DNA of 64,000 bases, from NCBI GenBank assembly GCA_002362175.1, contig DETU01000001.1, forward strand, positions 23,755 to 87,754. The letters are read 5' to 3'. Both the position numbers and the translations under genes were made by a program. This DNA is from Ruminococcus sp. UBA3280. Its GTDB lineage: Bacteria > Bacillota > Clostridia > Oscillospirales > Ruminococcaceae. Below, in pieces: positions 38,386 to 47,065 of this stretch; positions within the stretch are counted from its first letter, which is position 1; each line of letters begins with the position of its first letter. The notes under the pieces are model-generated. The model worked only from the letters and a program-made list of their open reading frames with translations, ran no database searches and was not told the DNA's origin.

Positions 38386-40290
38386 TCACAAACTGTTCAG
38401 ACGGTCTTCAAGATAATTCAGATACGTGCGGAGTGAATATTGATAGCCGTTATCCATCTTAAAGTGCAGATTATCGGCATAAATCTCATGTCCCGTGATG
38501 TTTCCGCCCGCCTTCACGTCCCCCTCAGACCTGAGGACATCGCCGTGAATGTCCTTCGCACTTATGTTTCCGCCCGCGAAAACTCCGCCGGAAGTGTTGA
38601 TTTCGCCCGTCTGATAGGAAACACTGAACGTATGTTCGGGTATTTTATCGTAGTCATTATAGGCATAAATTCCGTTAACATTCACAGAAATCATCTTCTT
38701 TGTTTGTGCATTTCTGACAACCAAACCGGTCGGACTCAGCCCCGAACGGCAGTCCCCCTGACTGAGCGAAATCACATCAAAATTTTCGTTGCCCGTCTGA
38801 ATATTGATACTTCCGCCCGTTATTTCGATATTTTCCGCCGTTACCTTCCCCGTTTCGTCGACGTGAAAAGTGCCGTCGCCGTTGAGAATCTCGCACCCTC
38901 TCAGCGTCCCGGCCGTGATGTAATCCGCCACAATCTGCCCGTCCATCGTCATGGCAAGACCGTATTCGCCGCTATATCCCGTACTTGAGTAGCCGAGACC
39001 GCCCGAATTCCAACGCCATACTTTCGTAGCCGTTTCAACGCTGTCGGTGTCCATAATCAGAACCTCGTCGGGACGAATCACGACAAATCCCGTCGTTGCG
39101 TTTGCGATTAAACTCGTCGCAATCGCCTTTGCCATCGCCATCATTTCACTTTTCTGTTCCGGAAGTTCATACTCAAAAATATTATTTGTACGAATCGCAA
39201 CATCTGTGATTTTCTCCGATTTATCGCCGATTTCTACGATTGGTGCAAACGGTTTGTATATATCGACCGTCCTTTTTTTGAGCCTCAGATTCTCATCAAG
39301 TCCCATGAAAGAATTTTTAAACCTGTAGACATTTCCGCATCTGAGATTTTTTCGACTACCGTCGATAATCGACAAATCAAGCACCTCCGCCGAATAATAC
39401 TTTTTGATACGGTTATTGTTCTCGAGATATTTACGTCCGGCCTCAATGAGATTTTCCGCACGGGTTATGTCGTCAAAAACGGCAGTGCCGACAATAATCC
39501 CGTACTTTTCAACGGCGTTTTCATCGTCGATATATGGCTTATCTTCGTTGATTTCGGCGATTGTCAGACGTTCTGCGGATTCGCCGTCGCCAAGACGCAC
39601 CCCGAGAGGAATCAGCCTTGTTACAACGTCCGTTGAATCGTTTTTCACTTCGAGAGATTTCATGTTTTTTGCCAGTTCTACGGTCAAATCGGACTTTTCA
39701 CCGCACTGCCTCAGAAAGTCAAGGACAAGTTTCCCCTCGACCCTACGGACACGCATTTCACCACCGATTCGGTCAATCAGATTCACCTTAATTTCCTCCA
39801 AAGTGTTGCGATATGCGGTAGTTTTGCTGTTTTTGTGGTCGTCGCCGAAATTACATTCACCGAGAAAAATTCGCTTGTCTGCGGAAGTCTGTGCGTTATG
39901 GTTTTCGAGGAGCGAAAAAAGGAACTGCGAAACCGTTGCGTCCTCATAGTGCCGATACGGCTGAATGGTATCGCAGAGGTAGCCCAAAAGTCCCTCACAA
40001 ACGGCGGTTTTCTGCAGTTTTCCGGCACTGCTCATACTCGTTTCGTGGGTGAGGAGAACGCCCTCGAACTCAGTTTCCTTGGTGATTGTGTTAACAATTT
40101 TAACCAGTGTTTTTCTGTCGTTCAGACCGTTAGAATAGCACGGATTTCCGGCGGAAACGGTGAAACTGAAAGAGGGAATCTGATTTATTTCCTCGACCAG
40201 TTTGCCCGCCGAAAGTCTGCACGGACTGTCAGGGCTTTTTTCATGGATTTTCTGCGATATACCGTTGTTTTCGATTGTTATTTCATACAT
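38386..40290 (-). CDS. Phage tail-associated protein (Tal/receptor-binding type)
   Basis: From ATG 40290 (GGAGTGATTT upstream) the 634-aa protein begins MYEITIENNGISQKIHEKS. The N-terminal 350 residues resemble the tail-associated (siphovirus ReqiPepy6 Gp37-like/Tal) proteins that follow the distal tail protein. The C-terminal 280 residues are fibre-like: helix at about 370-400, then GEYGLAMTMDGQIVADYITA, GDGTFHVDETGKVTAENIEI, NISAKDIHGDVLRSEGDVKA, and a last coiled coil. It probably forms the tail tip and contacts the host. Confidence 0.75.
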   Translation of the reverse strand: MYEITIENNGISQKIHEKSPDSPCRLSAGKLVEEINQIPSFSFTVSAGNPCYSNGLNDRKTLVKIVNTITKETEFEGVLLTHETSMSSAGKLQKTAVCEGLLGYLCDTIQPYRHYEDATVSQFLFSLLENHNAQTSADKRIFLGECNFGDDHKNSKTTAYRNTLEEIKVNLIDRIGGEMRVRRVEGKLVLDFLRQCGEKSDLTVELAKNMKSLEVKNDSTDVVTRLIPLGVRLGDGESAERLTIAEINEDKPYIDDENAVEKYGIIVGTAVFDDITRAENLIEAGRKYLENNNRIKKYYSAEVLDLSIIDGSRKNLRCGNVYRFKNSFMGLDENLRLKKRTVDIYKPFAPIVEIGDKSEKITDVAIRTNNIFEYELPEQKSEMMAMAKAIATSLIANATTGFVVIRPDEVLIMDTDSVETATKVWRWNSGGLGYSSTGYSGEYGLAMTMDGQIVADYITAGTLRGCEILNGDGTFHVDETGKVTAENIEITGGSINIQTGNENFDVISLSQGDCRSGLSPTGLVVRNAQTKKMISVNVNGIYAYNDYDKIPEHTFSVSYQTGEINTSGGVFAGGNISAKDIHGDVLRSEGDVKAGGNITGHEIYADNLHFKMDNGYQYSLRTYLNYLEDRLNSL

Positions 40291-40991
40291 TAAATCACTC
40301 CGTTTCTTCCACCTAAAACGTCGTTGAGATATTCCGTCCACCCTTCAGGCGTGCAGGAATAGCGACCGGTGGCGAGTTTTGCGTAAAAGCCCGAAACAAG
40401 CGTAGAATCGACGGAATCAATGAAACCGTCGGAATTTGCGTCGGCTTTTCTGAGCTGTTCGGCGGTCAGCCCCGAATCCTGCCCCGTACTGATTTTCGAG
40501 TAGGCGACGGAAATCATCGTTGAATCGACGGAATCAATGAAACCGTCGTTATTTATGTCGGGCAGAACGGTATTTTTTAACTGAATACCGTTGTTTGCAA
40601 CGATTTCGGGATTAGCCCTGAAAGTCATGTCGAAAGTGTAGATGCCGTGATTTTCGCTCCATTTAACCTCTGGTTCACGCACCTCAAAGTGATAGTCGGG
40701 AAGGAGGTCGTCATAAAGATTTTTGCGGTTTTTCCAGTGAAGCCAGCGGAGGACGGCAACCACCCTGTCCTGAGATTTTTTCTTGTCGAAACAGATAAAT
40801 TCGAGCTGATAATTAAGAGTACGTTCGCCGAAACTCTGACCGTAAAGCGTTGCAAAATCGTAAGTAACGTTAGAAAAAGGCACTCTCCCGGTGTAATCGT
40901 CTCTGGGAGCGTTGCCGACAGAACGCTTTGTCATACGCAGTTTATGGCGGTAAAACGAATGTATTCCGTCGATTGTGATGCCCTCTTTCAT
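40290..40991 (-). CDS. Distal tail-like protein with an inserted dockerin domain
   Basis: Residues 1-140 are a distal-tail (Dit-like) domain (GITIDGIHSFYRHKLRMTKR, NVTYDFATLYGQSFGERTLN). Residues 145-205 hold two dockerin-type calcium loops, DINNDGFIDSVD (145-156) and DANSDGFIDSVD (184-195), each followed by ST(M/L)(I/V)S and 12-15 residues of helix. They match DxNxDGxxxxxD, the type I dockerin loop. The last 25 residues (PEGWTEYLNDVLGGRNGVI) return to phage-like sequence. It lies between the tape measure and tail-associated genes, the usual Dit position. At DNA level the loops share a 27-bp identical stretch, as after recent duplication. Confidence 0.85.
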   Translation of the reverse strand: MKEGITIDGIHSFYRHKLRMTKRSVGNAPRDDYTGRVPFSNVTYDFATLYGQSFGERTLNYQLEFICFDKKKSQDRVVAVLRWLHWKNRKNLYDDLLPDYHFEVREPEVKWSENHGIYTFDMTFRANPEIVANNGIQLKNTVLPDINNDGFIDSVDSTMISVAYSKISTGQDSGLTAEQLRKADANSDGFIDSVDSTLVSGFYAKLATGRYSCTPEGWTEYLNDVLGGRNGVI

Positions 40992-43900
40992 CTTGCGAGA
41001 CCCCTCCTTTTCAGCTGAATTTTCACGCCCTGAAGCTCGTCGATTTTGTCGGCGATAATGTCAGTAACGCCCTCGGCAACCGTTTCGCCGTCCAACATAA
41101 ACTGTGCATTTATAACGATATTATGAGGATTTCCGACGTTTTCCGTATTAACGGACGGTGAAGTGTAATTATAGGTATTGTTCACGATTTCGGAGGTTGC
41201 CGAGGGTTGAAAAAATCCGCCATTCAGACCGAAACTCCGGTTTTCAAGTGACTTTATTGCCGAAATATCGGCGTTTTCGGGACTTATCCCCGAAATTTTC
41301 AGGTCGGGAATTTTCAGGTCGGGGGGAGCAATTTCCAGATTTTCAAAGGCTTTGAGTGCAGACGTTGCGATGTCGGGAATTTCGTCGTTGAAGCCCACTC
41401 CAATGCCCTGGGCAAGATACTTTCCGACGCTGTCACGCATGACCGCCGAGGGCGAATGAATGCCGAAAGCACGCTTAAAACCATCGATAATGCCGTTGCC
41501 GAAATCCGAAATTTTCTCTTTCAGCCAGTTGCCCATATTCGTCACGCCGTTCCAGAGACCACGGACGAGATTTTTCCCTGCCTCCGCCATTTTCGAGGGC
41601 AGGGACGTTATACCGTCGGTAATTTTTGCGACGAGTTCGGAGGCAATTTTTCTGCCTTTTTCTTTGAGGTCAGACCCCCAGCCCGTCACTTTTTCAAGTA
41701 CCTTTCCGAGAAAATTCCCGACTTTTTCGGGTAGTTCGCTGAAAAATTTTCTGACATTTTCAACAAATTCACTTGCTCCCTGCCTTGCTTTTTCAGGAAA
41801 TTCCACAACCCATTTTGCTACAGTTCCGATTACAAAACCGAGTGCCGTCCCGATTTTTTCGGGAAGCTGACCGATAAATTCCATGACCCCCGCAACCATT
41901 TCGGCAGCACCCGTCTTCAGATTTTCGAGCATATCGGCGAGCCACGGGGAAATTATCGCCCAGCCCTCCGCAAGAATTCCGCTCAGCCATTCGGCAGAAG
42001 TTGCCCAGAGCTGTGCCAGTCCTTCGAGAATTTCCGCAAGAATCGTGGGAATTGCATTGACGATTTCTGTAAAAAGAGTTAACGAAGCCTGTGCGAGCTG
42101 TGGGGCTGCCTGCGTGAGAGTTTCGACGACCGCCGTTATAATCACGGGAATCTGCTGAAGCAGAGCGTCCAGAATGACGGGAAGTGCCTCGACGATGGCG
42201 GAAAAAAGACTTATCGCGGTATCTAAAAGTTGGGTATCAAACGATAAAATAGTTTCGATAAGCATTGAAAAAATTTCCGGAAGTGCCTCGGCGACCGCCT
42301 CAACGACCGCCGGAAGTCCGTCAACGAGGCATTCAGTTATCTCGGGAAAAATTTCGGCGAGGGAGTCGGCAAGCTGTGGGATAAGCTGTAAAACTGTATC
42401 AATAAGTCGCGGAAACTGTCGGGCAAGAGCCGTTATGACCTGCGGAAGTGCTTCGACGATTCCCATCAGAAGACACTTTGCCGCTTCCAGCACCTTCGGT
42501 ACTCCTTTAGTCAGAAAATCCGCTATTTTTCCAACAATTTCAGATGCGACAACTACCAGTCGGGGAAGATTTTCAAGCACGGCATCGGCAAAAGTCGTAA
42601 TAATAAGCAGTCCGGAATCAAGCAGTTCGGGCAGACTTTCAAGCACAGAATCCGTGAACGCCGACACTACCGATAAGCCTGTTTCGGCAACCTTCGGAAT
42701 ACTTTCCGCCAGACTTTCGGCAAGAGTGCAGAAAAGGTCGCAGGCGAGTGCGGACAAATCGGCGGAAATGCTCAATATACCGTCAATCAGCGATGCTCCG
42801 ATACTCATGCCGACACTGATTATTTCAGACGCATTTTCACGCAGACCACCAGCAAACGCCGAAACAATCGACACCGCTTTTTCCGCTATTTTTGGGACAT
42901 ATTCCGCAATTACGCCAACGGCATCGGCAAGAATTCCACCCAAAGCTCCGGCAAGTCCCTCAAAACCACCCTCATTGAACGCCCTTGTAAGCTGTTCGAC
43001 ATAGCCGGTGGCAGTCCCTACCAAATCTTTAAGTATTCCGTTGAAAGATTCATAAATAGCAATGCCGAAACCCTCGGAGGCAGACTTAAAGATAGTAATT
43101 TTTCCCTCAAGATTGTCGAGCATCGTTTCGGACTGAAGTGCCGCCGAACCGCTTGCGTCAGCGATGCCGTCGTAAAATTTCTGCACGGTATCGCCCGATG
43201 AAGCGACCATTTTGTCGAAAGCCGCTTTGCCCTGAATACCGAAAATTGTATCTTCGAGGCTTGCCCGTTCCTCGTCCGTAAGGCTGTTGAGAGCCCCGTT
43301 GAGTTCGTCGACGACGGTGTTGAAATCCCTCGCTTTTCCGCTCGAATCGTATGCACTCACGCCGAGTGAGTCGAGGGCTTTTTTGGCGGTATCAGTGGGA
43401 GAATAGAGGTCTTTCATTGCGGCGGCGAGGGCGGTGGCGGCGTTTGAACCGGTTATGTTCTGCTCGGCGAGTCGGAGGAGGGCAACGCCTGCTTCCTTAG
43501 ACGACTGCCCGTAGGAATCGGCGGTTGCGGAAGTCTGAGAAAGTGCCGTACCAAGCTGAGAAACGTCGGTCGCGGCGAGGGTTGCCCCCTTCGCGATGAG
43601 GTCGGAATAGTAGGCGGAAGCTTCGGTGACATCGGCAAAATTGCCCGATTCACTGACAAATCCTTTCATCGAACCTGCCGCAAATGAAGCCGCGTCGGCG
43701 AGCGAAAGACTGCCCGCTTCGGCAAGGTGCAAAACGTTTTCAATCATGCCTATTGATTCTTCCGCTGAATATCCGGACATTGCGAGGATATTCAGTCCTT
43801 CGGAAGCCTGCGAGGCTGAAAACGAGGTGGCAGCACCCATCTCCTTCGCCTTTGCCGAGAGGTTTTCCATGTTTTCGTAAGCCTGTTTTTCCTCTGCCGA

Positions 43901-44158
43901 CATCTCCGAAAACGGTTTTTTCAGAGCCTCGGCGGAGTACCCTAAGGTAGCGGCAACCTGCGACATTCCTGCTTCAAAGTCGCGACCTACATTAACCGAA
44001 AAGTCGCCAAGTTCCATAACAGCAGACCCTGCCGTAGAAAATGCCGATTTAACGGCAGAAAGTCCTTTCTGTGCGATTGTTCCGAGACTTTCGATACCCT
44101 GTTCAAAGCCCGATTGGTCAATTGCCGTATCAAATTTAAGAGTGCCGTCAAACGCCAT
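40988..44158 (-). CDS. Phage tail tape measure protein
   Basis: This 1056-aa protein starts at ATG 44158 after GGGGGGATTTT. The N-terminal 300 residues hold the TP901-type tape measure core (FEAGMSQVAATLGYSAEALK, GAATSFSASQASEGLNILAM, TGSNAATALAAAMKDLYSPT). The middle is a long run of amphipathic helices with repeated pattern LPEIxxxLxExLxxxLPxLI. The C-terminal part has a conserved FGIHSPSAVMRDSVGKYLAQ motif. Its length sets the tail length; about 1,050 residues suggests a tail of roughly 150 nm by the usual rule. Overlaps the next gene by 4 nt. Confidence 0.93.
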   Translation of the reverse strand: MAFDGTLKFDTAIDQSGFEQGIESLGTIAQKGLSAVKSAFSTAGSAVMELGDFSVNVGRDFEAGMSQVAATLGYSAEALKKPFSEMSAEEKQAYENMENLSAKAKEMGAATSFSASQASEGLNILAMSGYSAEESIGMIENVLHLAEAGSLSLADAASFAAGSMKGFVSESGNFADVTEASAYYSDLIAKGATLAATDVSQLGTALSQTSATADSYGQSSKEAGVALLRLAEQNITGSNAATALAAAMKDLYSPTDTAKKALDSLGVSAYDSSGKARDFNTVVDELNGALNSLTDEERASLEDTIFGIQGKAAFDKMVASSGDTVQKFYDGIADASGSAALQSETMLDNLEGKITIFKSASEGFGIAIYESFNGILKDLVGTATGYVEQLTRAFNEGGFEGLAGALGGILADAVGVIAEYVPKIAEKAVSIVSAFAGGLRENASEIISVGMSIGASLIDGILSISADLSALACDLFCTLAESLAESIPKVAETGLSVVSAFTDSVLESLPELLDSGLLIITTFADAVLENLPRLVVVASEIVGKIADFLTKGVPKVLEAAKCLLMGIVEALPQVITALARQFPRLIDTVLQLIPQLADSLAEIFPEITECLVDGLPAVVEAVAEALPEIFSMLIETILSFDTQLLDTAISLFSAIVEALPVILDALLQQIPVIITAVVETLTQAAPQLAQASLTLFTEIVNAIPTILAEILEGLAQLWATSAEWLSGILAEGWAIISPWLADMLENLKTGAAEMVAGVMEFIGQLPEKIGTALGFVIGTVAKWVVEFPEKARQGASEFVENVRKFFSELPEKVGNFLGKVLEKVTGWGSDLKEKGRKIASELVAKITDGITSLPSKMAEAGKNLVRGLWNGVTNMGNWLKEKISDFGNGIIDGFKRAFGIHSPSAVMRDSVGKYLAQGIGVGFNDEIPDIATSALKAFENLEIAPPDLKIPDLKISGISPENADISAIKSLENRSFGLNGGFFQPSATSEIVNNTYNYTSPSVNTENVGNPHNIVINAQFMLDGETVAEGVTDIIADKIDELQGVKIQLKRRGLAR

Positions 44159-44168
44159 AAAATCCCCC

Positions 44169-44741
44169 CTAAATACCGAATATCGCACCAATCATGTCGT
44201 CTTCGTATTCAAACGGAATGGCAATCGCCCGTTTTATCCGCATGATTCTGCGTCGTTCAGCCTCGTTTTTTATCTGATTTACGTCGGTACTGCGGTAAGC
44301 AATACGTTTCTGGCACTGCGAATCGTCGGGAAGTGCCGAAAAAAGACAGCGGAATTTCCACCAGTGCATATAGTCTGCCGAAAGCAAATCAATGCCGTAA
44401 TATCGCAGAAAATCGCTGACGATATACCGTGAATCCGTCTTCCAGTCGAAAACGGGCGGGGCAGGTCTGCCTTCGGAAAAATCGTCATCGGCGGGTGGCT
44501 TCGGTTCAAGACTTTCCGCCCTGTAGAAGCCAAAAACTGCCTCTAAAAGCTCCTGTGTGACGCGTTCCGGCGGACTTCTGAAAAAACGGGTAAGCAATAA
44601 AATTTTATCGTCTGAAGAAAGTTCGTTGTCGCCCATCATGTCGGCAAATTTTATCCACTCCCGAAAGTCCGTGATTACGCGGTATTCACGCCCGTCCGCC
44701 GAAATTGTCTCCGGAAATTTTTCGTAAATTATATTAATCAT
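44169..44741 (-). CDS. Phage Gp15-family tail assembly protein
   Basis: The 190-aa product has the Gp15 pattern MINIIYEKFPETISADGREY, VITDFREWIKFADMM, DKILLLTRFFRSPPE, DDSFSEG-like Pro/Asp linker and FDWKTDSRYIVSDFLRYYGI, DLLSADYMHWWKFRCLFSAL. Gp15 proteins lie just before the tape measure gene and act like tail chaperones. Start ATG 44741 overlaps the previous gene by 8 nt. Confidence 0.88.
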   Translation of the reverse strand: MINIIYEKFPETISADGREYRVITDFREWIKFADMMGDNELSSDDKILLLTRFFRSPPERVTQELLEAVFGFYRAESLEPKPPADDDFSEGRPAPPVFDWKTDSRYIVSDFLRYYGIDLLSADYMHWWKFRCLFSALPDDSQCQKRIAYRSTDVNQIKNEAERRRIMRIKRAIAIPFEYEDDMIGAIFGI

Positions 44742-45096
44742 TTATACTTAAAGGATTGTACTTTGCCAGCTTTTCAGCTCTTCTGCGTGCTGAATCGGTG
44801 ACATAATTTTTAACAAAGCCGAGAAAACTGTAGTAGACTTCATCGTAAACTGCCGTATTTTCGGGACACCCTTCAAAAATTTTTTCAGACGTACCCTCCC
44901 CGAAAATGCGATTATAAAGTTTTCTGTAAAGATTACAATAAGCTCTTATTTTTTCGGACTGTCTCATTTCTCCAGAAATTTCGCCTTCTTCAGCCGCCAT
45001 CGCCTCAAAGGCATTTTCATAACGCTCCATAACGTCAGCGTCACCGAGGTCGAGATTCAGCTCACAGCCGTTCACTTTCCATGTTTCAGATTTCAT
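44734..45096 (-). CDS. Phage tail assembly chaperone-like protein (DUF6673-like)
   Basis: The 120-aa helical protein (MKSETWKVNGCELNLDLGDA, VMERYENAFEAMAAEEGEI, IRAYCNLYRKLYNRIFGEGT) lies between major tail and Gp15 genes. This is the position of gpG-like tail chaperones. No frameshift signal leading into the Gp15 gene is obvious; the two frames overlap by 8 nt only. The family assignment is from position and length. Confidence 0.65.
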   Translation of the reverse strand: MKSETWKVNGCELNLDLGDADVMERYENAFEAMAAEEGEISGEMRQSEKIRAYCNLYRKLYNRIFGEGTSEKIFEGCPENTAVYDEVYYSFLGFVKNYVTDSARRRAEKLAKYNPLSIND

Positions 45097-45601
45097 TGTG
45101 ATTTCCCCCGTCCGTCAGTGTAATTGTCTGATAATTGTCGTTGGTCGAGACCTTCACTTCCGTCTTTTCACCCCTTGCCTTCAGACTTCCCGAATACGTG
45201 TAAATGTTGATGTTATCGCCCTCAGAGTTCGGAATAACGGCATAATCTCGCTTGCAGGCGGTCGCCTCGGGGTCGGAGGTATCGACAATAATAATCGTCC
45301 TGACCGCCTCGTCGCCGATAAGTTCGCCGTTAGTTATTTTAACAATATCACTCTGAACGGCAAGATTTTTATGCCTGTCAAAAGCGTAATCGTAGGACGG
45401 CGAAAAACCGACAACATCGGTCTGCTGAAAAGGCTCGTCAACATACTGACGGCTATATTCTATCGGATTTTTACTATGTGTAAACTGTGTAAATTTCTTC
45501 ATTCGGTGGTAAGTGACGGAATTTCCCGAATTTTCGGGAACTCCGTAAAAAGCAAGAATTCTGTGTCTTGCAACAATTTCAGGTTTTGTTAAATCATTCA
45601 C
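45086..45601 (-). CDS. Major tail tube protein
   Basis: The 171-aa product has the small beta-barrel pattern of Firmicutes siphophage tail tubes (EIVARHRILAFYGVPENSGN, TYHRMKKFTQFTHSKNPIEY, RQYVDEPFQQTDVVGFSPSY, AVIPNSEGDNINIYTYSGSL, GEKTEVKVSTNDNYQTITLT). It comes after the last head-tail joining gene. It overlaps the next gene by 11 nt. Confidence 0.75.
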   Translation of the reverse strand: MNDLTKPEIVARHRILAFYGVPENSGNSVTYHRMKKFTQFTHSKNPIEYSRQYVDEPFQQTDVVGFSPSYDYAFDRHKNLAVQSDIVKITNGELIGDEAVRTIIIVDTSDPEATACKRDYAVIPNSEGDNINIYTYSGSLKARGEKTEVKVSTNDNYQTITLTDGGNHNEI

Positions 45602-45604
45602 AAT

Positions 45605-46027
45605 TTATTCCTCCTCATAAAGCAGACGCATCTGTATCTGATAACGGGCGGTGTTCGTGTCCGCATCGAAAGCGTAACCACCCGTGAGTACCTCTATTGA
45701 AACGGGATTGCGTGAATCCCCTAAATCTGGCAATATACCGTTAAAATTCCGTTCAGTTATCCACTCCCCGAAACGCTCGTAAAAGGCGTTGTTCTCGAGG
45801 CAGCGGCTTACGTCCTCGCTGTAGAATTCACGGCTCGCAAACAAAAAAAGAAACTGTTTCATGCAGCTCCCGTCCGTATATTTTTTGTAGACGGGGTCGC
45901 CGGGGACGGTCTCGACCACGTATTCAATCGGCTGATTTCCCAGAAAATCCACCAGAAAACAGCCGTCCTTCAATCCGGGAAACTTCATGATATAGTCCCG
46001 GACGCACTCAATAACCGGCTTTTTCAC
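45605..46027 (-). CDS. Minor capsid/tail terminator-like protein
   Basis: The 140-aa product (MKKPVIECVRDYIMKFPGLK, FLGNQPIEYVVETVPGDPVY, NFNGILPDLGDSRNPVSIEV, YQIQMRLLYEEE) resembles minor capsid/tail terminator proteins (Minor_capsid_3-like) of A118-type phages. Overlaps the HK97 gp10-like gene by 4 nt. Likely role: closing the tail tube at the head. Confidence 0.7.
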   Translation of the reverse strand: MKKPVIECVRDYIMKFPGLKDGCFLVDFLGNQPIEYVVETVPGDPVYKKYTDGSCMKQFLFLFASREFYSEDVSRCLENNAFYERFGEWITERNFNGILPDLGDSRNPVSIEVLTGGYAFDADTNTARYQIQMRLLYEEE

Positions 46028-46392
46028 TCAAAAAATTCCATCGCTTTCCTCTCGATTTCGCCCTTATGGTCGGCTTTCATTCGCTCGAACCAAAGCCGCC
46101 CCCTCTGCCCCTCACCGCTGTTCGTGTAGTACTGCCTCCTCGCGTAAGGTGCGGTATATTCGACAATTCCCGAACCCACGACAGTCCCCGAAATACCGCT
46201 TTTTTTCAGCATACCCGTCTTCATCGGGACGTAAGAATCTGAAAGTCTTACCGTTTCGCTGTCGATAAATTTCTGACACATTTTAAAGCCCGATTCCGTT
46301 TTTTGCCTGAAATTCGGGGCAAAATCAACTCCGGCAAACGTTATCACTCTGCCGTCACCTCCAGATGCCTTACCGCCGGTGAACCGTAGCAA
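46024..46392 (-). CDS. HK97 gp10-like / minor capsid protein
   Basis: The 122-aa product shows GVDFAPNFRQKTESGFKMCQ, KFIDSETVRLSDSYVPMKTG and GIVEYTAPYARRQYYTNS, the pattern of minor capsid proteins of the gp10/Minor_capsid_2 type. The start overlaps the previous gene by 49 nt; a later ATG would shorten the overlap but lacks a better ribosome-binding site. Confidence 0.75.
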   Translation of the reverse strand: MLRFTGGKASGGDGRVITFAGVDFAPNFRQKTESGFKMCQKFIDSETVRLSDSYVPMKTGMLKKSGISGTVVGSGIVEYTAPYARRQYYTNSGEGQRGRLWFERMKADHKGEIERKAMEFFE

Positions 46393-46682
46393 AAATTTTT
46401 AACTTTCATTACAGTCATAGCGTTTTCGGGTGGATTTTCTTCGGCTATAATATCAAAAACTATTTTGTCGCTTACTTTTGGATTGTAATCCGTCAACGAA
46501 TTTTCGGGAATAAATGCCAGCGTCTCATTTTCCGGACTCCTCACACTTCCCTGTGCGTTCTTTATTTCCTGCGATTTAATGTCTTCAACGTAAATATGTT
46601 CAATCTTATGACGGATAAATTTCGGTTCACGGTTTTTTACCGATTTTTCGTAAACTGTACAGCCGTTCTTGTTTGTAAACAC
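46344..46682 (-). CDS. Putative head-tail joining/minor capsid protein
   Basis: The 112-aa product (MFTNKNGCTVYEKSVKNREP, FIRHKIEHIYVEDIKSQEIK, VRSPENETLAFIPENSLTDY, NPKVSDKIVFDIIAEENPPE) is of the Minor_capsid_1 type by position and size. It begins at the stop of the connector gene (1-nt overlap). Confidence 0.65.
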   Translation of the reverse strand: MFTNKNGCTVYEKSVKNREPKFIRHKIEHIYVEDIKSQEIKNAQGSVRSPENETLAFIPENSLTDYNPKVSDKIVFDIIAEENPPENAMTVMKVKNFCYGSPAVRHLEVTAE

Positions 46683-47065
46683 TAATAAGTCCCCCTGTAA
46701 AGCAACCCCGACCTGCCAAGATAACGACGTACAACGTCATCTGAAAGTCGGTATAACGCGGAAAAAGTCGAAATCTGTTCTGCCGTACTCTGATAGTCAA
46801 CGCTGTAACTGCCGATTTTTTCAGACGAAACAGCACCGTTTCCGGTGGTCTGCAAACCGCCGAATTTCTGGATATTTTCAACAAGTTCGCAACAGCAACG
46901 GCTTATATTTTCGGCAAAATTTTCAGGAATACCGTCTTTCAGCCTGTCAAAAGTCACAGCGTCCATATACTCGGAGGCCTTTAAGGCAAGCACCGGAAAG
47001 TCGTTTTCAGAAACCGCACTGCCGCCGAATTTTCCCGAATAATAGGCATAATCTGCGTAAATCAT
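46682..47065 (-). CDS. Head-tail connector protein
   Basis: The helical 127-aa product (MIYADYAYYSGKFGGSAVSE, LALKASEYMDAVTFDRLKDG, SRCCCELVENIQKFGGLQTT, SVDYQSTAEQISTFSALYRL) matches the gp6/gp15-like connector family that follows the major capsid gene. Overlaps the capsid stop by 4 nt. Confidence 0.75.
   Translation of the reverse strand: MIYADYAYYSGKFGGSAVSENDFPVLALKASEYMDAVTFDRLKDGIPENFAENISRCCCELVENIQKFGGLQTTGNGAVSSEKIGSYSVDYQSTAEQISTFSALYRLSDDVVRRYLGRSGLLYRGTY

Noticed and set aside
42174..43004. Long plus-strand open frame (276 codons) inside the tape measure gene
   Set aside because: It is antisense to a highly repetitive, strongly biased coding region, has no ribosome-binding site and encodes low-complexity Ser/Thr/Ala sequence. 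Similar frames opposite 39.0-40.3 kb and 53.9-54.8 kb were dropped for the same reason.
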